DNA from: Paucibacter sp. DJ2R-2
Lineage (GTDB): Bacteria > Pseudomonadota > Gammaproteobacteria > Burkholderiales > Burkholderiaceae_C
Assembly (NCBI RefSeq): GCF_025717675.1
Contig: NZ_JAJIRT010000017.1
Span: forward strand, 1-35,482
DNA length: 35,482 bases
Reading direction: 5' to 3'
Positions 17,178-26,043 of the stretch are shown here, in pieces. The notes beneath the pieces were generated by a model. The model did not search any database and was not told where the DNA came from. It worked only from the letters and a program-made list of their open reading frames with translations. Made by a program: the position numbers and the translations under genes. Each line of letters opens with the position of its first letter. The first letter of the stretch is position 1.

Positions 17178-18284
17178 TCAGATCGTCGGCTTGACGTTCA
17201 CCGCCGCAGCGCTCGGGTTGCTGTTGATCCACTTGCGCACGCGCTCGGCATCGGCAATCCGCGTGTATTTGCCGGTGGAATCGAGGAAGACCATGATCAG
17301 CTTGCGGCCAGCCATGCGTGCCTGCATGACCAGGCAACGGCCGGCCTCATTGATAAAACCGGTCTTCTGCAAACCGATGTCCCAGGCGGGGTTGCTGACC
17401 AAAGCATTGGTGCTGTGATATTGCAGCTGGCGGCGACCCAAGGCCACTTGATATTCCTTGGAAGTGGACAGCTCACGCAGCAAAGGCACCTCGTGCGCCA
17501 CCTTGACCAGCGCCGCCAAATCCTTGGCGCTGGACTGATTGCGGCTGGACAAGCCGGTCGGCTCCACATAGTGGGTGTCGGTCATGCCCAAAGACTGTGC
17601 CTTGGCGTTCATGGCGGTGACAAAGGTCGCCAGACCGCCGGGGTAGTACCGACCCAGCGCATTGGCAGCGCGGTTCTCAGAAGACATCAGGGCCAGATGC
17701 AGCATCTCGCCGCGAGTCAGCGTAGCGCCGACCGTCAGGCGCGAGCGCGTGTACTTTTCAGAGTCGACGTCCTCATCACTGATCGTCAGCTTTTCGTCCA
17801 GTGACTGCCCGGCTTCAACCACCAGCAGCGCCGTCATCAGCTTGGTGATCGAAGCGATCGGCAGCACAGCCTGGGAGTTCTTGGCGAACAGAACTTCGTT
17901 GGTGTCTTGATCCAGAACCAGGGCCACGCTGGATTTGAGCTTGAGCGCGTCTTCCACGCCGTGCAGACCGTAGAGCTGGCCGAAAGTGGGTTTGGCCGCC
18001 ACTTCAGCGACGGCAGCACGAGCAGCTACCGGGGCCTTGCCCGTACGAACGCGCAGGGCCGCTTTGGGCTGAGCCTTGGCGCCAGACTTCAGCTGGGCCG
18101 CCTTAGCCGCCTTGTTCAGATGGGTGCTGCGCGCAGCCGGCTTGGCGGCGCGCGCATTCTTGGCCACCGGTGCTTTTTGTGCCGCGGCAGCGCTGGTCAG
18201 CGGGGCGCTACCCAGGAAACCCGCCACGACCAAGGCCAGGCTGGCGGAAAGATGCGTCAACTGCTTCGAGAATCTATTGTTCAA
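17178..18284 (-). CDS. pbpG: D-alanyl-D-alanine endopeptidase (PBP7 type)
   Basis: This is a periplasmic low-molecular-weight penicillin-binding protein that cleaves peptidoglycan cross-links. The S11 peptidase motifs are SITK (active-site Ser), SEN and KTG. I chose the TTG at 18284 (368 residues) because a 17-nt-spaced promoter covers the upstream part of the open frame, a GGGGG run precedes it, and the signal peptide (SASLALVVAGFLGSAPLTSA) then sits at the N-terminus. Between the signal and the enzyme lies an unusual Ala/Lys-rich basic stretch of about 70 residues. That stretch may bind the cell wall or be a disordered tether. The protein ends soon after the catalytic domain, so it has no dacA-type membrane anchor. 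Confidence 0.9.
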   Translation of the reverse strand: MNNRFSKQLTHLSASLALVVAGFLGSAPLTSAAAAQKAPVAKNARAAKPAARSTHLNKAAKAAQLKSGAKAQPKAALRVRTGKAPVAARAAVAEVAAKPTFGQLYGLHGVEDALKLKSSVALVLDQDTNEVLFAKNSQAVLPIASITKLMTALLVVEAGQSLDEKLTISDEDVDSEKYTRSRLTVGATLTRGEMLHLALMSSENRAANALGRYYPGGLATFVTAMNAKAQSLGMTDTHYVEPTGLSSRNQSSAKDLAALVKVAHEVPLLRELSTSKEYQVALGRRQLQYHSTNALVSNPAWDIGLQKTGFINEAGRCLVMQARMAGRKLIMVFLDSTGKYTRIADAERVRKWINSNPSAAAVNVKPTI

Positions 18285-18309
18285 ACCGGGCCCCCAACAA
18301 CTGTCTTGC

Positions 18310-18338
18310 AGTTTAGGTGAAAGGAAAAATACACGCAA
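18310..18338 (-). promoter_or_regulatory. Candidate sigma-70 promoter of pbpG
   Basis: Minus-strand TTGCGT (18333-18338), a 17-nt spacer and TAAACT (18310-18315) predict a start near 18303, about 19 nt before the TTG codon chosen for pbpG. Confidence 0.5.
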
Positions 18339-18385
18339 GATCAATCGCTTAGCGCTGACTCTTCAAGCTGAACTTGGATGCCACC

Positions 18386-18421
18386 GAAAAACGGGAACCA
18401 GACCCGGGGCCACGGGCCTGG
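18386..18421 (-). terminator. Intrinsic terminator of leuA
   Basis: On the minus strand CCAGGCCCG and CGGGTCTGG form a stem with one mismatch, followed after a few bases by TTCCCGTTTTT. It lies about 10 nt past the leuA stop codon. Confidence 0.5.
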
Positions 18422-18430
18422 TATGCCCGC

Positions 18431-19972
18431 TCAACCCTGCGCGGCCACCCGCTCGGTCTTGCTCTGCAGCTTGTTCAGCGCACTCAAATATGCCTTGGCC
18501 GAGGCCACGACGATATCGGGATCGGCCCCGACGCCGTTGACCACCCGCCCGGCATGTTGCAGGCGCACAGTCACCTCGCCTTGTGATTCTGTGCTTCCGC
18601 TGGTGATCGCATTGACCGAATAGAGCACCATCTCGGCGCCACTTTGAACCTGGGATTCGATGGCGCGCAGCACTGCGTCGACAGGGCCATTGCCATCGCT
18701 CTCGGCGCGATGCTCTTGTGCGCCGGCAGAGAACACCACGCTGGCGTGCGGCTTCTCGCCCATCTCCGAGCGCTGGGACATGGCCACCAATCGGTAATGC
18801 TCGTGCTCGGAGGTGACCGACTCGTCCATCACCAGGGCGATGATGTCTTCGTCGAAGATCTCATTCTTGCGGTCGGCCAGGTCCTTGAAGCGCACGAAGG
18901 CGGCATTGACTTCTGCCTCGGACTCGAGCGAAATGCCCAACTCTTGCAGGCGCTGCTTGAAGGCATTGCGGCCGCTGAGCTTGCCCAGAACGATTTTGTT
19001 GGCGCTCCAACCCACATCCTCGGCGCGCATGATTTCATAGGTGTCACGCGCCTTGAGCACGCCGTCCTGATGGATGCCAGAGGCATGCGCGAAGGCATTG
19101 GCACCGACCACGGCCTTGTTGGGCTGGACCACGAAACCGGTGGTCTGCGAGACCAGGCGCGAGGCGGCGACGATATGGCTGGCGTCGATATTGCAGTCCA
19201 GTCCGAAGTAGTCGCGGCGGGTCTTGACCGCCATCACCACCTCTTCCAGCGAGCAATTGCCAGCCCGCTCGCCCAGGCCATTGATGGTGCACTCGATCTG
19301 GCGCGCGCCACCGATCTTCACGCCGGCCAAGGAGTTGGCCACCGCCATGCCCAGGTCGTTGTGGCAATGCACGGACCAGATCGCCTGATCCGAGTTGGGC
19401 ACGCGCTCGCGCAGAGCCTTGATGAAGTTGCCGTAGAGCTCCGGGATGGCATAGCCCACGGTGTCCGGAATGTTGATCGTGCGCGCCCCTTCCTTGATGA
19501 CCGCCTCGACCACCCGGGCCAAGAAGTCAGGGTCGGAGCGGTAGCCATCTTCCGGCGAGAACTCGACGTCATCGGTGACATTCCGGGCGAAACGCACCGC
19601 CTGAATCGCCTGCTCCAGCACCTGCTCGCGCGTCATGCGCAGCTTCTTCTCCATATGGAGCTCGCTGGTGGCGATGAAGGTGTGAATGCGCGAGCGCGCC
19701 GCACCCTTCAGCGCCTCGGCGGCGCGAGCGATGTCGCGGTCATTGGCGCGAGCCAGGGAGCAAATGGTGCTCTCACGCACGGCATCCGCAATCGCCTTGA
19801 CGGCCTCGAAATCACCATTGGACGAAGCCGCAAAGCCGGCCTCGATCACGTCCACCCGCAGACGCTCAAGCTGACGCGCAATGCGTAGCTTCTCGTCCTT
19901 CGTCATCGAAGCGCCGGGCGATTGCTCGCCGTCGCGCAGGGTGGTGTCGAAGATGATCAGCTGGTCAGCCAT
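18431..19972 (-). CDS. leuA: 2-isopropylmalate synthase
   Basis: LeuA condenses 2-ketoisovalerate with acetyl-CoA, the committed step of leucine synthesis, and is feedback-inhibited by leucine. I chose the ATG at 19972 (513 residues) because GGAG lies 6 nt before it, whereas the in-frame ATG 12 nt upstream has no such site. The HMGL-like barrel opens with [12 protein letters not shown]. The HxH metal motif is seen in [10 protein letters not shown], and the GxGERxGN motif in [10 protein letters not shown]. The C-terminal third is the allosteric leucine-binding domain. Upstream lies a leader peptide and terminator (20018-20156), so expression is almost certainly attenuated by leucine supply. 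Confidence 0.98.
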   Translation of the reverse strand: MADQLIIFDTTLRDGEQSPGASMTKDEKLRIARQLERLRVDVIEAGFAASSNGDFEAVKAIADAVRESTICSLARANDRDIARAAEALKGAARSRIHTFIATSELHMEKKLRMTREQVLEQAIQAVRFARNVTDDVEFSPEDGYRSDPDFLARVVEAVIKEGARTINIPDTVGYAIPELYGNFIKALRERVPNSDQAIWSVHCHNDLGMAVANSLAGVKIGGARQIECTINGLGERAGNCSLEEVVMAVKTRRDYFGLDCNIDASHIVAASRLVSQTTGFVVQPNKAVVGANAFAHASGIHQDGVLKARDTYEIMRAEDVGWSANKIVLGKLSGRNAFKQRLQELGISLESEAEVNAAFVRFKDLADRKNEIFDEDIIALVMDESVTSEHEHYRLVAMSQRSEMGEKPHASVVFSAGAQEHRAESDGNGPVDAVLRAIESQVQSGAEMVLYSVNAITSGSTESQGEVTVRLQHAGRVVNGVGADPDIVVASAKAYLSALNKLQSKTERVAAQG

Positions 19973-20017
19973 GAGGGTCTCCATGTGGCTTGGGTTGATG
20001 AAAGAAAACGAACTGCG

Positions 20018-20057
20018 AAAAACAAAACGGCCCGCGAAGCAGAAGCTAGGCGGGCCG
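20018..20057 (-). terminator. leuA attenuator terminator
   Basis: On the minus strand CGGCCCGC (20050-20057) pairs perfectly with GCGGGCCG (20028-20035) and is followed by TTTTGTTTTT. It lies in the leader of leuA, 40 nt after the leader peptide stop. The CGGGCC within the last leader codons (20103-20108) can instead pair with GGCCCG of the upstream arm (20051-20056), giving a competing antiterminator. Because it stands between pssA and leuA, it could also stop pssA transcripts. Confidence 0.85.
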
Positions 20058-20096
20058 GTGTGATGTGCGAAAACTGTTCTGTGAAGACGTGCGCGA

Positions 20097-20156
20097 TCAG
20101 CGGGCCCGAGGCTCGATGGCTAGTAGCAGCAGCGCGAATGCGGTCTTCTTCAACAT
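20097..20156 (-). CDS. leuL: leu operon leader peptide
   Basis: This is a 19-residue open frame, [19 protein letters not shown], with four consecutive leucine codons CTG CTG CTA CTA. CTA is rare in GC-rich genes such as these. It starts 33 nt past the pssA stop and ends 40 nt before the terminator stem. A ribosome stalled on the Leu codons (20121-20132) would leave CGGGCC (20103-20108) free to pair with the terminator's first arm, while one reaching the stop codon would cover it. This matches classical ribosome-mediated attenuation. No ribosome site precedes the ATG, but TATATT lies 7 nt upstream, so the transcript may be leaderless. Confidence 0.85.
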   Translation of the reverse strand: MLKKTAFALLLLAIEPRAR

Positions 20157-20163
20157 GGCTTGC

Positions 20164-20169
20164 AATATA
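20164..20169 (-). promoter_or_regulatory. -10-like TATATT of the leuL-leuA unit
   Basis: TATATT on the minus strand lies 7 nt before the leader ATG. A matching -35 is poor (CTGAGT at about 18 nt). If used, the transcript would begin at or next to the leader start codon. Confidence 0.4.
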
Positions 20170-20189
20170 GCACGCGAAACCGGGCCGAC

Positions 20190-21038
20190 TCAGTCGTGCA
20201 AGCCCTTTTCATCGGGCTCGTCCGTCGACGTGGCGATCACGCTGACCGGCTTGCCTTTCATGCGCTTGTAGCCATACACCACATAGCCCGAGAGGCCATA
20301 GACGCAGAACAAGCCGAACAGCACGCGCGGCGGGTCAATATTGATAACGGCAATCCCGAGCGCAATCGCGACGATGACAATGAAGGGCACCGAACGCTTG
20401 AAGCTGACGTCCTTGAAGCTGTAGAAAGGCGCATTGGTCACCATGGTCAGGCCGGCATAGAGCGTGAAGCCAAAGGCCACCCAGGCCAGGGAGGGCGTGC
20501 TGTGAATGGCCTTGTAGCCGGCGTCATCCATCACCCAGACCAGACCCATGACCAAGGCTGCCGCCGCCGGGCTGGGCACGCCCTGGAAGAAGCGCTTGTC
20601 GACAACCGCGATATTGGTGTTGAAGCGCGCCAGACGCAAAGCTGCACCGGCCATATAGACGAAAGCCGCAAACCAGCCCCACTTACCCAGGCCGGACAGA
20701 GCCCAGATGTAGAGGATCAGCGCCGGCGCAGCGCCGAAGGACACCATGTCGGAGAGGCTGTCCATCTGCTCGCCGAAGGTGCTTTGCGTGTTGGTCATGC
20801 GCGCCACACGGCCGTCCAGGCTGTCCAGCACCATGGCCGAAAAAATGCCGTAGGCCGATTGCTCGAAGCGCCCATTCATCGCCATGACGATGGCGTAGAA
20901 GCCACTGAACAAGGCCGCCAGAGTGAAGAGATTGGGCAGGATGTAGATGCCCTTGCGGCGCGGACGCACCGGCTCGTGCACCTCGATGTCGTCATCGTCG
21001 GGCAAGGCCGCGGGCATGGGATTCTTGGGATCGGTCAT
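20190..21038 (-). CDS. pssA: CDP-diacylglycerol-serine O-phosphatidyltransferase
   Basis: PssA is an inner-membrane enzyme that makes phosphatidylserine, the precursor of phosphatidylethanolamine. I chose the ATG at 21038 (MTDPKNPMPAALPD, 282 residues). The longer frame would run through the ilvC terminator. An acidic cytoplasmic N-terminus leads into several membrane helices. The CDP-alcohol phosphotransferase signature D-G-x2-A-R-x8-G-x3-D-x3-D is seen from SLDGRVARMTNTQSTFGEQM to DSLSD. It lies between ilvC and leuA, a common Burkholderiales order, although phosphatidylserine decarboxylase (psd) is not next to it here. A weak -10-like TTGTAT lies upstream, and there is no strong ribosome site. 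Confidence 0.95.
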   Translation of the reverse strand: MTDPKNPMPAALPDDDDIEVHEPVRPRRKGIYILPNLFTLAALFSGFYAIVMAMNGRFEQSAYGIFSAMVLDSLDGRVARMTNTQSTFGEQMDSLSDMVSFGAAPALILYIWALSGLGKWGWFAAFVYMAGAALRLARFNTNIAVVDKRFFQGVPSPAAAALVMGLVWVMDDAGYKAIHSTPSLAWVAFGFTLYAGLTMVTNAPFYSFKDVSFKRSVPFIVIVAIALGIAVINIDPPRVLFGLFCVYGLSGYVVYGYKRMKGKPVSVIATSTDEPDEKGLHD

Positions 21039-21069
21039 GGGGCGCAAGGATACAACAGGGGCCGGAGGC

Positions 21070-21097
21070 AAAAAAGCCGCGAACAGGTCGCGGCTTT
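21070..21097 (-). terminator. Intrinsic terminator of the ilv operon
   Basis: On the minus strand AAAGCCGCGA and TCGCGGCTTT form a 10-bp stem with a 5-nt loop, extended by a U6 tract. It lies about 90 nt past the ilvC stop and separates ilvI-ilvH-ilvC from pssA. Confidence 0.85.
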
Positions 21098-21188
21098 GAG
21101 AAGCTTCACGCCTCAGCCTGGCCGCAAGCATGCGGCCCGGCCTTCGTGAGGCGTCGTCGAGCGCGCAGGCGCTCGACTCGGTCCTCAC

Positions 21189-22223
<1,035 letters not shown>

Positions 22224-22268
22224 TCAGTGAATCGGTCGAAAAAAGAGGGGTGGGTACTGCCAGAAGGG

Positions 22269-22293
22269 TCTGATGAAATGGGGCGTCATCAGA
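22269..22293. repeat. Hairpin at the ilvH stop codon
   Basis: TCTGATGA and TCATCAGA form a perfect 8-bp inverted repeat around 9 nt, spanning the ilvH stop codon. No U-run follows. It may protect or process the ilvIH part of the mRNA. Confidence 0.45.
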
Positions 22294-22780
22294 GGCGCAG
22301 AATGCGCTCGCCGCGGCCGATGCCGCTGGTGCCGGTGCGCACCGTTTCCAGGATGGACGCGCGGTCGATCGCACCGATGAAGGCATCGAGCTTGCTGGCG
22401 TCGCCGGTCAGCTCGATGGTGTAGGTCTTCTCGGTCACATCGATGATGCGGCCGCGGAAGATGTCGGCGGTCCGCTTCATCTCTTCGCGCTCCTTGCCGA
22501 CCGCGCGCACCTTGATGAGCATGAGTTCGCGCTCGGTGTAATTGCCTTCGGTCAGGTCCACGACCTTGACCACTTCGATCAGGCGGTTCAGGTGCTTGGT
22601 GATCTGCTCGATCACCTCGTCCGAACCGGTGGTGACGATGGTCATGCGCGACAGCGAGGCATCCTCGGTCGGCGCCACGGTCAGGCTCTCAATGTTGTAG
22701 CCACGGGCAGAGAACAAGGCGACGACGCGCGACAGCGCGCCCGGCTCGTTCTCGATGAGCAGTGCAATGATGTGTTTCAT
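22289..22780 (-). CDS. ilvH: Acetolactate synthase small (regulatory) subunit
   Basis: IlvH activates the catalytic subunit IlvI and confers valine feedback inhibition. The ATG at 22780 gives 163 residues beginning MKHIIALLIENEPGALSRVV, the normal family start. An upstream in-frame TTG would add 10 residues without support. The N-terminal ACT domain (residues 1-75) has the ENEPGALSR effector loop, and a second ACT-like domain follows. It lies 168 nt after ilvI. I see nothing certain in that gap. Confidence 0.97.
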   Translation of the reverse strand: MKHIIALLIENEPGALSRVVALFSARGYNIESLTVAPTEDASLSRMTIVTTGSDEVIEQITKHLNRLIEVVKVVDLTEGNYTERELMLIKVRAVGKEREEMKRTADIFRGRIIDVTEKTYTIELTGDASKLDAFIGAIDRASILETVRTGTSGIGRGERILRL

Positions 22781-22948
22781 GGGTGTGGTCTCGTCCTTCG
22801 CGCTCTTCAAACCGGCGGCGGTAACCGACGGCTCTTGGCCACGCTCTTCGATGGATGGAAACAGGTGCGAGGCTTGGGCGGAGTGCTGCGGGCGAGGCCT
22901 TTGACATCAGCGCGGTAACGCTGGCGCCCAGGCCCTGCCCTCAAGCAC

Positions 22949-24754
22949 TCACAGGTCCTCGGATCCCAGGCGCATTTCCGAAATACCCTTGCCCGCCTGG
23001 ACCATGGGCCAGACGTTCTCGGTCGGATCGGTGCGGATGTCGAGAAAGACCGTGCGATCCTTCAAGCGCATGGCTTCGCGCAGCGCGCCTTCGACATCAC
23101 CAGGCTTTTCGACCAGCAGGCCGACATGGCCGTAGGCCTCGGCCAGCTTGACGAAATCGGGCAGCGCTTCCATATAGCTGTGGGAGTAGCGCTTGCCGTA
23201 GTCGAGCTCCTGCCACTGACGCACCATGCCGAGGTAGCGGTTGTTCAAGGCGACGATCTTGACCGGCGTCTTGTACTGCTGGCAGGTCGACAGCTCCTGG
23301 ATGCACATCTGAATGCTGCCCTCGCCGGTGACGCAGAACACGTCCGACTCCGGCTTGGCCAGCTTGATGCCCATGGCGTAGGGCAGGCCCACGCCCATGG
23401 TGCCGAGGCCGCCGGAGTTGATCCAGCGGCGCGGTTCTTCGAAGCGGTAGTACTGAGCCGCCCACATCTGATGCTGGCCCACATCGGAGGTGATGTAGGC
23501 GTCACGGTCCTTGGTCAGATTCCACAAGGTCTCAACCACCATCTGCGGTTTGATGACTTCGGTGGACGGCTTGTAGACCAGGCAATCGCGTCGACGCCAT
23601 TCATTGATCTGGCTCCACCAGGCATTGATGGAGGCGGAATCAGGCTTGGCCTGCGCCTCCTTGATCTGGAAGATCAGCTCTTGCAGCACATCCTTGACGT
23701 CACCGACGATGGGGATGTCCACACGCACCCGCTTGGAGATCGAAGACGGGTCGATGTCCACATGGATGATCTTGCGCTCGACCTGGGCGAAGTGCTTGGG
23801 GTTGCCGATCACCCGGTCATCGAAACGCGCGCCCACGGCCAGCAGCACATCGCAGTGCTGCATGGTCATATTGGCTTCGTACGTGCCGTGCATGCCCAGC
23901 ATGCCCAGGAATTTGGGGTCGCTGGCGGGGATAGCGCCCAGGCCCATCAAGGTGTTGGTGCAGGGGTAGCCCAGCAGATTGACCAGCTCACGCAGCTCGG
24001 CCGAGGACTCGCCCAGAATGACGCCGCCACCCGAATAGATGTAGGGACGCTTGGCCTGCAGCAAGAGCTGCACCGCCTTGCGGATCTGGCCCGAGTGCCC
24101 CTTGCGCGCCGGGTTGTAGGAGCGCATCTCCACATGCTTGGGGTACTCGAAAGCAGCGCCCAGCTTGGCCATGGAGACATCCTTGGGGATGTCCACCACC
24201 ACCGGGCCAGGCCGGCCTGTGCGGGCGATGTGGAAGGCCTTCTTCATCGTCATGGCCAGATCGCGCACATCCTTGACCAGGAAGTTGTGCTTGACGATGG
24301 GCCGGGTGATGCCGACGGTGTCGCATTCCTGGAAGGCGTCCAGGCCAATGGCCGGCGTGGGCACTTGGCCGGTCACGATCACCATGGGGATCGAGTCCAT
24401 ATAGGCGGTGGCAATGCCGGTGATGGCATTGGTCACACCCGGACCCGAGGTCACCAGGGCGACGCCGACATCGCCGGTGGCGCGGGCATAGCCGTCTGCA
24501 GCATGCACAGCAGCCTGCTCATGGCGAACCAGAACGTGTTGGATGGTTTCCTGTTTGTACAGTGCGTCGTAGATGTACAGCACCGCGCCGCCGGGATAGC
24601 CCCAAAGGAATTGAACACCTTCGGCCTGCAGGCAGCGAACCAGGATCTCGGAACCATTGAGGTCCGACGAGGAGGGAGAGGGATTTGAGGAGTGAGGCTG
24701 CGCACGACCATCCGAGGCCGCAACGCGCTTGACTTCCGCGCTAGACATGTCCAT
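22949..24754 (-). CDS. ilvI: Acetolactate synthase large (catalytic) subunit, biosynthetic
   Basis: This thiamine-diphosphate enzyme joins two pyruvates, or pyruvate and 2-ketobutyrate, and opens branched-chain amino acid synthesis. The 601 residues include a 30-residue Ser-rich N-terminal extension before SEILVRCLQAEGVQFLWGYPGG. The catalytic Glu lies in LVRHEQAAVHAADGYAR. The C-terminal cofactor motif begins TGEGSIQMCIQELS, with GEG in place of the common GDG, and ends in ALNN about 28 residues on. AAAGG lies 6 nt before the ATG. A leader of about 145 nt contains a terminator-like hairpin, so leader regulation is likely. It could equally be called ilvB. Confidence 0.97.
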   Translation of the reverse strand: MDMSSAEVKRVAASDGRAQPHSSNPSPSSSDLNGSEILVRCLQAEGVQFLWGYPGGAVLYIYDALYKQETIQHVLVRHEQAAVHAADGYARATGDVGVALVTSGPGVTNAITGIATAYMDSIPMVIVTGQVPTPAIGLDAFQECDTVGITRPIVKHNFLVKDVRDLAMTMKKAFHIARTGRPGPVVVDIPKDVSMAKLGAAFEYPKHVEMRSYNPARKGHSGQIRKAVQLLLQAKRPYIYSGGGVILGESSAELRELVNLLGYPCTNTLMGLGAIPASDPKFLGMLGMHGTYEANMTMQHCDVLLAVGARFDDRVIGNPKHFAQVERKIIHVDIDPSSISKRVRVDIPIVGDVKDVLQELIFQIKEAQAKPDSASINAWWSQINEWRRRDCLVYKPSTEVIKPQMVVETLWNLTKDRDAYITSDVGQHQMWAAQYYRFEEPRRWINSGGLGTMGVGLPYAMGIKLAKPESDVFCVTGEGSIQMCIQELSTCQQYKTPVKIVALNNRYLGMVRQWQELDYGKRYSHSYMEALPDFVKLAEAYGHVGLLVEKPGDVEGALREAMRLKDRTVFLDIRTDPTENVWPMVQAGKGISEMRLGSEDL

Positions 24755-24838
24755 TTCGAACCTTTGTGAATTTCTCTAACGAAAAACCATCGGTGTCCCT
24801 TCTCGCACCCTTGTGAGGTGGACTCGGAACCTGCGCGA

Positions 24839-24892
24839 TCAAAAAACTTGGCACCCGGGTCGGGCAAGCCAGTCTGAGACCAGTGACTTCAT
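24839..24892 (-). CDS. Possible short leader ORF upstream of ilvI
   Basis: A 17-codon frame, MKSLVSDWLARPGCQVF, begins just downstream of the CATAAT -10 candidate and ends inside the U-run of the terminator-like hairpin. It has Leu codons at 4 and 9 and Val codons at 5 and 16. Extending the frame to an ATG that overlaps the -10 would add two more Leu codons. It overlaps the hairpin completely, unlike a classical attenuator, so its role is doubtful. Confidence 0.25.
   Translation of the reverse strand: MKSLVSDWLARPGCQVF
24841..24868 (-). terminator. Terminator-like hairpin in the ilvI leader
   Basis: On the minus strand CTTG-CCCG and CGGG-TGC-CAAG form a stem with a bulge, followed directly by TTTTTT. 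The next gene upstream (25007) is divergent. The structure therefore can only act on transcripts heading into ilvI, 87 nt further on, which points to attenuation or a short leader RNA. Confidence 0.55.
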
Positions 24893-24905
24893 TGTGCGAA
24901 GCAGC

Positions 24906-24911
24906 ATTATG
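24906..24911 (-). promoter_or_regulatory. -10 candidate of the ilvI-ilvH-ilvC operon
   Basis: CATAAT on the minus strand predicts a start near 24899, giving a leader of about 145 nt that includes the hairpin. No good -35 is seen at 16-18 nt. Confidence 0.4.
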
Positions 24912-24953
24912 CACCGACTTGGGAGCGCCTCCGTCGACTTGCCTGCCTAGACC

Positions 24954-24967
24954 GGCGCTATAGCGCC
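24954..24967. repeat. Perfect 14-bp palindrome upstream of the sigma factor gene
   Basis: GGCGCTATAGCGCC is a perfect palindrome in the divergent ilvI/ECF-sigma gap, 40-50 bp from the sigma gene start. It contains a TATAGC -10-like core, so it could be an operator over a promoter or simply a stable hairpin. Confidence 0.4.
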
Positions 24968-25006
24968 ACGCAATGCGATACTTCGCGCTGTTTTGCCAGT
25001 CCGGGC

Positions 25007-25591
25007 TTGCCGCCCTCCTCCTCCTTGGCCACCGACAAAGAACTCAACGATTTCCTGCGCAGCGTCGACCAACGCGCGTTCAAGCGCACCGCCTACATGG
25101 TGCGTGACGACGATGCCGCGCTGGACATCGTGCAAGACGCCATGATCCGCCTGGCCGAGAAGTACTTCGACCGCCCGGCGGCCGAACTGCCGCTGCTGTT
25201 CCAGCGCATCCTGTCCAACGCCACCATGGATTACTTCCGGCGCAAAAAGGTGCGCAATGGGGTGATGCAGAACATGTCGGACTTCGAAGGCGGCGGCGAA
25301 GACGGCGACTTTGACCTGTTGGAAATGCTGGAAGGCCAAGACGGAGCCATGGGCGCATTGAGCGCCGCGGATGAGGTCTCACGGGCCCAGATCTTGCAAG
25401 TCATTGATGCGGAAGTGGCGGAGCTGCCCGCGCGTCAACGAGAAGCCTTCCTGTTGCGTTACTGGGAGGAACTGGATGTCGCGGAGACCGCCAGCGTCAT
25501 GGGTTGCTCGGAAGGCAGTGTTAAAACTCACTGCTCCCGTGCCACGCATGCATTGGCAAAATCGCTGAAGGCCAAGGGAATCACACTATGA
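25007..25591 (+). CDS. ECF-type RNA polymerase sigma factor
   Basis: This is a sigma-70 family factor of the extracytoplasmic-function type, with only regions 2 and 4. Region 2 spans about residues 20-80 (AAELPLLFQRILSNATMDYF and FRRKK at its end). An acidic Gly/Asp/Glu-rich linker of about 40 residues follows. Region 4 (about 130-190) has LPARQREAFLLRYWEELDVA and the helix-turn-helix ETASVMGCSEGSVKTH. The start is a TTG, either 25007 (194 residues) or 25025 (188, MATDKELNDFL), and the latter looks more like relatives. Its stop overlaps the ATG of the DUF3619 gene, so the two are coupled. The target promoters are unknown. Confidence 0.92.
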   Translation: MPPSSSLATDKELNDFLRSVDQRAFKRTAYMVRDDDAALDIVQDAMIRLAEKYFDRPAAELPLLFQRILSNATMDYFRRKKVRNGVMQNMSDFEGGGEDGDFDLLEMLEGQDGAMGALSAADEVSRAQILQVIDAEVAELPARQREAFLLRYWEELDVAETASVMGCSEGSVKTHCSRATHALAKSLKAKGITL

Positions 25592-26040
25592 ACACGTCGA
25601 AGCACTCACAGTTTGCGCAAGAGCTGGACGCCCGCGTGGCACGTTTCGGCCTGCGCGTGGCCGCCGGCCTGAGCGAACGCAACCAAGCCTTGCCAGCCGA
25701 TGTCTCCGAGCGCCTGCGCTTCGCCCGCGAGCAGGCCTTGCTCAAAGCCCGCAGCGCCCGCGCCGCCCAAACCGAGCTCGCCCCCAGCACCCGCGTGGTG
25801 CGCTCTGGCGCCACCTTGGCCCTGTTTGGAGGCACGGGATCCCCGCGCTGGCTGAAGTTCGCCTCGCTGATGCCGCTGTGCATGCTGGTGCTGGGCCTGG
25901 CGCTGATTCAGCACGGCCAGTTCTACGAGCAGATCCTGGCTGCGGCCGAAGTGGACACGGCCTTGCTGGCTGACAACTTGCCGCCCTCGGCCTACAGCGA
26001 CCCGGGCTTCTCTGAATTCCTGAGCGACGAGCAAGACTGA
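25588..26040 (+). CDS. DUF3619 family single-span membrane protein (possible anti-sigma factor)
   Basis: This 150-residue protein begins at an ATG that overlaps the sigma factor stop (ATGA). Residues 1-88 are basic and helical and should be cytoplasmic. One membrane helix follows (about 89-110, LKFASLMPLCMLVLGLALIQ). The C-terminal 40 residues are acidic and end in AYSDPGFSEFLSDEQD. The family is annotated only as DUF3619. The size and topology (cytoplasmic N-domain, one helix, short outside tail) match membrane anti-sigma factors such as RseA, and the gene is coupled to a sigma factor. That role is my inference. Confidence 0.85.
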   Translation: MNTSKHSQFAQELDARVARFGLRVAAGLSERNQALPADVSERLRFAREQALLKARSARAAQTELAPSTRVVRSGATLALFGGTGSPRWLKFASLMPLCMLVLGLALIQHGQFYEQILAAAEVDTALLADNLPPSAYSDPGFSEFLSDEQD

Positions 26041-26043
26041 CGG

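Noticed and set aside
22689-22907. 72-codon minus-strand frame in the ilvI-ilvH gap
   Set aside because: It overlaps the ilvH start in another frame, is Arg/His-rich and lacks a ribosome site.
23310-23345. GEG instead of GDG in the ilvI cofactor motif as a possible inactivating change
   Set aside because: Glu can still bind the metal, the rest of the motif is intact, and I recall the same form in other betaproteobacterial enzymes.
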